A stretch of 64,000 nucleotides of DNA from Gordonia sp. 'Campus' (GTDB lineage: Bacteria; Actinomycetota; Actinomycetes; Mycobacteriales; Mycobacteriaceae). Made by a program: the position numbers and the translations under genes. Positions 59,001 through 64,000 of this stretch are shown here, one piece after another. The number at the start of each line of letters is the position of its first letter. The first letter of the stretch is position 1. The stretch lies in contig NZ_JAKOIW010000008.1 in NCBI RefSeq assembly GCF_022206305.1, positions 1 to 64,000 of the forward strand. The letters run 5' to 3'. The notes beneath the pieces are model-generated. The model saw only the letters and a list, made by a program, of their open reading frames with translations, did not search any database and was not told the origin of the DNA.

Positions 59001-62000
59001 AACCGCGACCAGCAGCTCCACCGAGCGCGGAATACACACGGCCACAGCATCATCCGGGCCGACGCCGTCGGCGATGAGCGTGCGGGCGAGCACGTTCACC
59101 CGCGCGGCGAACTCCGCATAGGCCACCTCACGGTCGCCGAAGACCAGCGCGACCGCATCAGGATCCTTCGAGTAGCCGGCGGCGAGTGCGGTCGCCAGGT
59201 CCGGAGCCGACAACTCCTGACGGCTGCCCTGCGACCACCCACGGACGGTCTCCAGTTCCGACTCGGGGAAGGCGAACAGATCGTCCACTCGCAGCGTGCG
59301 GTCCGACCCGGCGTCCGTCGAGGACGCGATCGCGCCCAGGACGGCGTGGAGATAGTGCGCGAAGCGTTCGACGGTGGCCTCGTCGAACAGGTCTCGCGCA
59401 TACCCGAAGGCGAGGGAGATCTGGTTGGCGTGGTTTCCGGTGTCGGAGTACTCGACGACGCTGAGCGAGAGGTCGTACTTGGCGAAGGGGGCACGCGCGT
59501 CCAGGACGCTGATGCCGGTCTCCTCCTCGAACAGGTGCATGACCTGGTCGTGCTGCATCACGAGTTCGACCTGGAACAGCGGCGAGTGCGCCGTGGATCG
59601 GCGGGCCCCGACCGCGTCGACGACCTGCTCGAACGGCACGTCGGCGTTGCTGAGTGCTTGTGCCCGAGTGTGATTGGCGTCGTTGAGCAGCGACGTCAGG
59701 TCGGTGTCGGGATGCACCCGGGTCCGCAGGACAAGGGTGTTGACGAACATGCCGATCAGGTCGGCCAGCTCGGGCTCGTCGCGGCCCGCGACGGCGGTGC
59801 CGATGGCCACGTCGTCGCTCCCGCTCAACCGCGAGAGCATCACGGCGAGCGCGGCGTGGAAGATGGCGAACACCGTGACGCCGTGGTGAGCGGCCACTGC
59901 ATGCAGCCGGGCCACCGTCTCCGCGTCGAGCATGGTGTCGACGTAACCGCCCGCGCCGGAGGGCCGGATGGGCCGTGGGCGGTCGGTCGGCAACGAGATG
60001 AGTTCGGGCATGCCCGCGAGCTCGGTACGCCAGTAGTCGATCTGCGCCGCCATGAGCGACGTGTCGTCGGACGCGTCACCGAGCACTTCCTGCTGCCACA
60101 ACGCGTAATCGGCGTACTGCACCGGGAGCGGACGCCACGCCGGCACCCGCTGTTCGAGGCGGCTCGCGTAGGCCGTCAGGACATCGGTGATGAGCGGGCC
60201 CAGAGACGCGCCGTCGCCGACGATGTGGTGCATGACCACGACGAGGACGTGGTCGAGCGCGCCGTCGCGACCGACAGAGCGGAAAAGCCTTGCCCGAACC
60301 GGATATTCGTAGTTGAGGTCGAAACCGGTGATCGCGAAGTCGGCGAGCCGGCGGTCGGTGTCCACGGGGTCGGCGTCGACGACGTCGAACAGGCGAGCCG
60401 CGGCGGCGGCCTCGGCCGAGTGGATGAACTGGTAGGTCTCACCGTCCTCGTCCGGGAAGGTGGTGCGCAGCGGTTCGTGACGCGCGATGACATCGTCGAT
60501 GGCCGCGGCCAGGGCTGTCGCGTCGACGTCGGGGCCGAGTCGAACGGCGCCGGGGATGTTGTACGCGGCCGACGTCGGGTCGAGCCGGTTGATGAACCAG
60601 AGTCGGCGCTGACTGAACGCGAGCGGAATCCGCTCGGGGCGCGGCCGCGGCCGCAGTTCCGGACGACGCGCACCGTCCTCGTCGGCCACCGGGGTCGCCA
60701 CCCGGATGATGTCGCCGAGGCTCTGGCTCTCGAAGATGTTGGCCAGCTTGATGTCCAGGCCCGCGACGGTTCGCAACCGCGACGCCAGCCGGGCCGCGGT
60801 CAGCGAGTCCGCGCCGAGCGCGAAGATGTTGTCCTGCAGACCGATCGGCTCGATGTCGAGCAGCTCCTCGACGATCGACACCACCTCGCGCTCCCGCGGC
60901 GACGAGGGTGCGACGTAGGCAACGCGCTCGTCGCGCGCGAACACCGGGGCCGGCAGAGCGTGTCGGTTGAGCTTGCCGTTGGAGGTCAGCGGCAGCTCGT
61001 CGATCAGCATGACGACGTCGGGGACCATGTACGCCGGGACATGGGCGCGCACCTGCTCCCGGATACTCGATTCGTCGACATCCCGGCCCGATTCGACGAC
61101 CGCGTAACCGATCAGCTTGGCGCCGCCCACCGTCGCCGCGTCGGTCACGACGGCGGCCGCGGCGTTGACGCCCTCGACGGCACGGAGGGCCGATTCGACC
61201 TCCCCGAGCTCCACGCGGAAGCCGCGCAGCTGAACCTGGGTGTCGGCGCGTCCGAGATACTGGATGTCGGTACCGATGCGCCGACCGAGATCGCCTGAGC
61301 GGTACATCCTCTCACCGCTGCCGTGGAGGTCGGCGACGAAGCGGGTGGCGGTCAGGCCGAACCGGTTGCGGTATCCGCGTGCGAGTTGCCCTCCCACGAC
61401 ATAGATCTCGCCGACGGCGCCCTCGGGGACCGGCCGCAGGCGGTTGTCGAGCACGCGCAGGCCCAGCGAGTTCAGCGGGCGGCCGATGAGGCTGGCGCTC
61501 TCGCCGCGGACGAGTTCAGGGTCCAGCGGCCGGTACGTGACGTGGACGGTCGTCTCGGTGATCCCGTACATGTTGACGAGCGCGATCTCGTCACCGAACG
61601 ACTCGTACCAGTTGTGGACCTCGTCGAAGCGGAGCTCTTCGCCGCCGAACACGATGTAGCGCAACGACAATGGGGTCGCCGTCCGACGCCGTACATCGGC
61701 GACGATGCTGAACGCCGACGGGGTCAGCGACGCCACCGTGATCTGCTCGTCGGCCAGCAGCTGGAGGAACTCCGCCGGCGCCCGCGCGACCATCCGGTCG
61801 ACGATCACCGCGCGCCCGCCGGTCAGCAGCGGCGCGAAGATCTCCCAGACCGAGAAATCGAAGGCGTAGGAGTGGAAGACCGACCACACGTCCTCGGGTG
61901 AGAAGTCGAAATCGGCGGACGCGGCGTCGAGCAGGGTCGCGACGTTGCGGTGGACGATTTCCACGCCCTTGGGCGCGCCGGTCGAACCGGAGGTGTAGAT

Positions 62001-63872
62001 GACGTAGGCGGTGGCCTCGGCGTCAGCCGGCCCCCGCGGGGGTTCGGCGTCGGCGCCGAGCGAGTCCGCCTCGGCCATCAGGCTGCCGGTCTCGATCACC
62101 GGGCACTCCCCCGCCCATCCGGGGCGGTCGCCGTCGGAGACGATCAGGCACGCCGGTGCCGCGTCGTCGATGATGTAGCGCAGGCGCTCTTCGGGATTGC
62201 CGGTGTCCAGCGGCAGGTAGCCCGCGCCGGTTTTGAGCACGGCCAGCATCACGACCGCCAGACCCGTGTCCCGCGCGGTGGCGATACCGACCAGGTCCCC
62301 GGCGCCGATCCCCCGGGCACGCAGTGCAGTTGCCACGGCGTCGGAGCGGCTCGCGAGCTCGGCGTAGCTCAGGGTGACGCCGTTGGCGTCGGACACCGCT
62401 CCCCGGTGACGATGACTCGACACGACCTCGTCGAACATCTCGACGAGGGTGGATGCGGGTGCGGCCGGAAGTGGTTCGGGCAGAGCGTCGAACAACCGAT
62501 GGTCGTCGTCGACGAGGAGATCGAGATCGGCGACGGGGGTGTCGAGTCCGGCATCGGACAGGAACCGGTCCAGGAACGTGAGGAAGCGTCCGTGGAGCGC
62601 GTCGAGCTCGTCCGGGGTGTAGAGGTGCGGGTTGCCGTGCAGGTCGACGACGAGCGGCGCCGCGGGGCTCGACTGGTACAGGTTGATGAGCAGGTCCTCG
62701 AGGATGCCGGACGTCAGGATCCGGTACTCCATCTCGGTGCCGTCGATCGCGACCTGCTCGTCGAAGAACACCATGTTGATGGTGGGCCCGAAGGAGACCG
62801 AACTCTGGTCGAGGCCCGCATCGCGGCGGATGTCGTCGGAGCGATAGCGCTGATGCCGGAGGGCTCCGGTCAGTTCCAGCTGCGCGGTCGCGATCAGGTC
62901 GCGTACCGACTTGGCGGATACATCGCGCAGCCGGATCGGCAGGATGTTGGACACCATGCCGCCCGAGATCTTGATCTTGGCCGTTGCACGTCCGGTCACC
63001 GGCAGGCTCATCACGATGTCGTCGTGATTGCTCATCCGCGCCAGGAAGGCACCGAATGCCGAGGTCATGAGGACTGCCAGCGAACTGTTCAGGCTGCCCG
63101 CGAGGGCCTCGTAGCGTCGCTGGCGCTCCGGATCGAGCGCGGCGCTCGAGACGACGTTGTCGAACGACAGTGAGCCGGTGGTCCCGACCCGGGACAGGGT
63201 GACCCGCTCGGGCAGGTCGCCGACGCGTTCGAGCCAGTGCGCGCGGTCGGTCTCGCGTCGCGTGCTGGTCTGATAGGTCTCCTCGTAGGTGACGATGTCG
63301 GCCATCGTGGCCGGCGCCTTGTCGCGCGGTTCCTCACCTCGGCGCAGCGCGTTGTACCGGTCGACGGTCCGGCGCATGATCGACAGCGCGGCGTACCCGT
63401 CGATGATGATGTGGTGGGCGCGGTTGTACCAGAACGTGCGGTCGTCGGCGACCTGCAGGATGGCGATGACGATGAACTGATCGTGGAGCAGGTCGACCGG
63501 CTTGCGGTACTCCGCCTGCATCCAGTCCATCGCCGCGGCGATCGGATCGGTCTCCGCGCGGAAGTCGAGGACGTCGACGCTCTGATCGAAGTCGACGTCG
63601 ACGTATTGCATGGGAATGCCGTCGATCTCGGTGAGACGGACGAACGGGGACTCCACCAGCTTGCCGACCTCGACACAGCACTGCGCGAGCAGATCGACGT
63701 CGAGCCCGCCCGGCTCGTGCCGGATGTCCACATACTGAGCGATGTTGACCGAGTACTCGGACGACAGCGACTCGGCGAACCACATGCCGCGCTGCGCCGC
63801 GGTGAGCGGGAGGACCTGAATGGTCTCGTCCACCTCACCCGGCGTGTCAGCACGGTAATCGGCGATTGCCAC
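55674..63872 (-). CDS. NRPS1: initiating synthetase C-A-T / C-A-T / C-(A fragment) (2732 aa)
   Basis: NRPS1 starts the assembly line and installs residues 1 and 2. Landmarks by residue: starter C ~18-460 with HHIIIDG at 153-159; A1 TSGSTG ~627; T1 (LGADSL) ~1020; C2 HHIVGDG ~1214; A2 ~1720; T2 ~2102; C3 HHITADG ~2290; truncated A-like tail from ~2614. The starter C domain resembles EntF/DhbF (WYNRAHHIIIDGYA compared with WYQR-HH--DGF in those families). Such domains take an acyl group from a separate carrier, so the peptide is expected to be N-capped by an aryl or fatty acyl unit. Pocket codes are DFWSVGMVHK (Thr-like) and DVWHFSLVDK (Ser). GTG 63872 is the only start after an in-frame TAA; GAGG lies just 2 nt upstream and GAGGGAG 12 nt upstream, so the ribosome binding site is not ideal. 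The stop overlaps the NRPS2 GTG. Confidence 0.95.
57440..60660 (-). other. Module 2 (C-A-T), Ser
   Basis: C reads RIPLAFSQRRLWF with HHIVGDG near 60225. The A phosphate loop is near 58710. Pocket reads DVWHFSLVDK, identical to the EntF serine code. T has LGGNSLSA near 57565. There is no E domain. Confidence 0.9.
60690..63872 (-). other. Module 1 (starter C-A-T), Thr-like A
   Basis: The starter C domain opens with LPLTAAQRGMWFAE and is of EntF/DhbF type, so it should accept an aryl or acyl group in trans. The A phosphate loop is near 61990. Pocket reads DFWSVGMVHK, Thr-like. T reads LGADSLTA near 60810, differing from the GGNS form elsewhere. Confidence 0.87.
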
Positions 63873-63907
63873 GTCCTCTGACCACTCCCTCGCTAGTCCT
63901 GCAGTCG

Positions 63908-63936
63908 ATTAGACCTCACGACACTGCCGTTGGTAA
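63908..63936 (-). promoter_or_regulatory. Candidate promoter of the NRPS operon
   Basis: On the minus strand, TTACCA (63936-63931) and TCTAAT (63913-63908) are separated by 17 bp, matching -35 and -10 hexamers at 4/6 and 5/6 positions. The -10 lies 35 nt before the GTG start of NRPS1. A perfect CGATTA/TAATCG inverted repeat (63906-63911 and 63934-63939) overlaps both hexamers and could be an operator. There is no experimental support, and the intergenic region continues beyond the right edge. Confidence 0.4.
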
Positions 63937-64000
63937 TCGTTCAGACCCTCCACATCGGACGCCGGCACAGAATCTCCATGCTATTTCACGCGAGGGGTTC

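Noticed and set aside
63906..63939. Iron-box (IdeR/DmdR type) operator before NRPS1
   Set aside because: The dyad arms CGATTA/TAATCG do not fit the TTAGGTTAG-CTAACCTAA pattern, so iron control cannot be claimed from sequence.

Overview
This is a GC-rich actinobacterial window. The GC content, GTG starts, MbtH partner and style of NRPS linkers suggest a mycolic-acid-type actinobacterium of the Gordonia/Rhodococcus/Williamsia/Nocardia group. That is an inference; no rRNA or housekeeping marker is present to fix the genus. About 97% of the window is one minus-strand locus for a very large nonribosomal peptide synthetase (NRPS) assembly line.

The line reads from right to left. NRPS1 (63872 to 55674, 2732 aa) begins with an EntF/DhbF-like starter condensation (C) domain, has two complete modules, and ends in a third C domain followed by a truncated adenylation-like (A) tail. 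NRPS2 (55677 to 15412, 13421 aa, roughly 1.4 MDa) overlaps NRPS1 by 4 nt (GTGA). It starts with another truncated A-like segment, carries 11 A and 11 carrier (T) domains and three epimerization (E) domains, and ends in an orphan C domain. NRPS3 (15336 to 1423, 4637 aa) begins directly with the matching A domain, has four A domains and one E domain, and ends in a thioesterase. Together there are 17 C-A-T modules (two split between proteins), four E domains and one thioesterase, so the expected product is a 17-residue, N-capped peptide. Every C domain keeps HHxxxDG and every E domain keeps HHxxxDxVSW. The four C domains after E domains are of the D-accepting type. No module looks dead.

Downstream on the same strand are an MbtH-like chaperone gene (1284 to 1057), an A+T-richer 302-bp gap with two dyads, and a 104-aa protein (754 to 440). 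That small protein resembles the truncated A-like ends of NRPS1 and NRPS2. A perfect 15-bp-stem terminator (340 to 372) separates the locus from a convergent DUF4190-type membrane protein gene at the left edge.

Binding-pocket residues read by motif alignment suggest acyl/aryl-Thr-Ser-Thr-Gln-(D)X-Thr-a-(D)b-a-b'-X-(D)b-X-Ser-(D)X-X-X. The Thr and Gln calls are tentative. 'a' (DAWKFGQVDK) and 'b' (DVPHFSLVEK, DCPHSTLVEK) are recurring pockets I cannot assign. Two unusual observations stand out. One is a three-copy truncated A-like segment at protein ends and as a free-standing protein. The other is a palindromic, apparently dispersed-repeat-like element inserted in frame inside an A domain of NRPS2. 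No tailoring, export, fatty-acid-activating or DHB-synthesis gene lies in the window.
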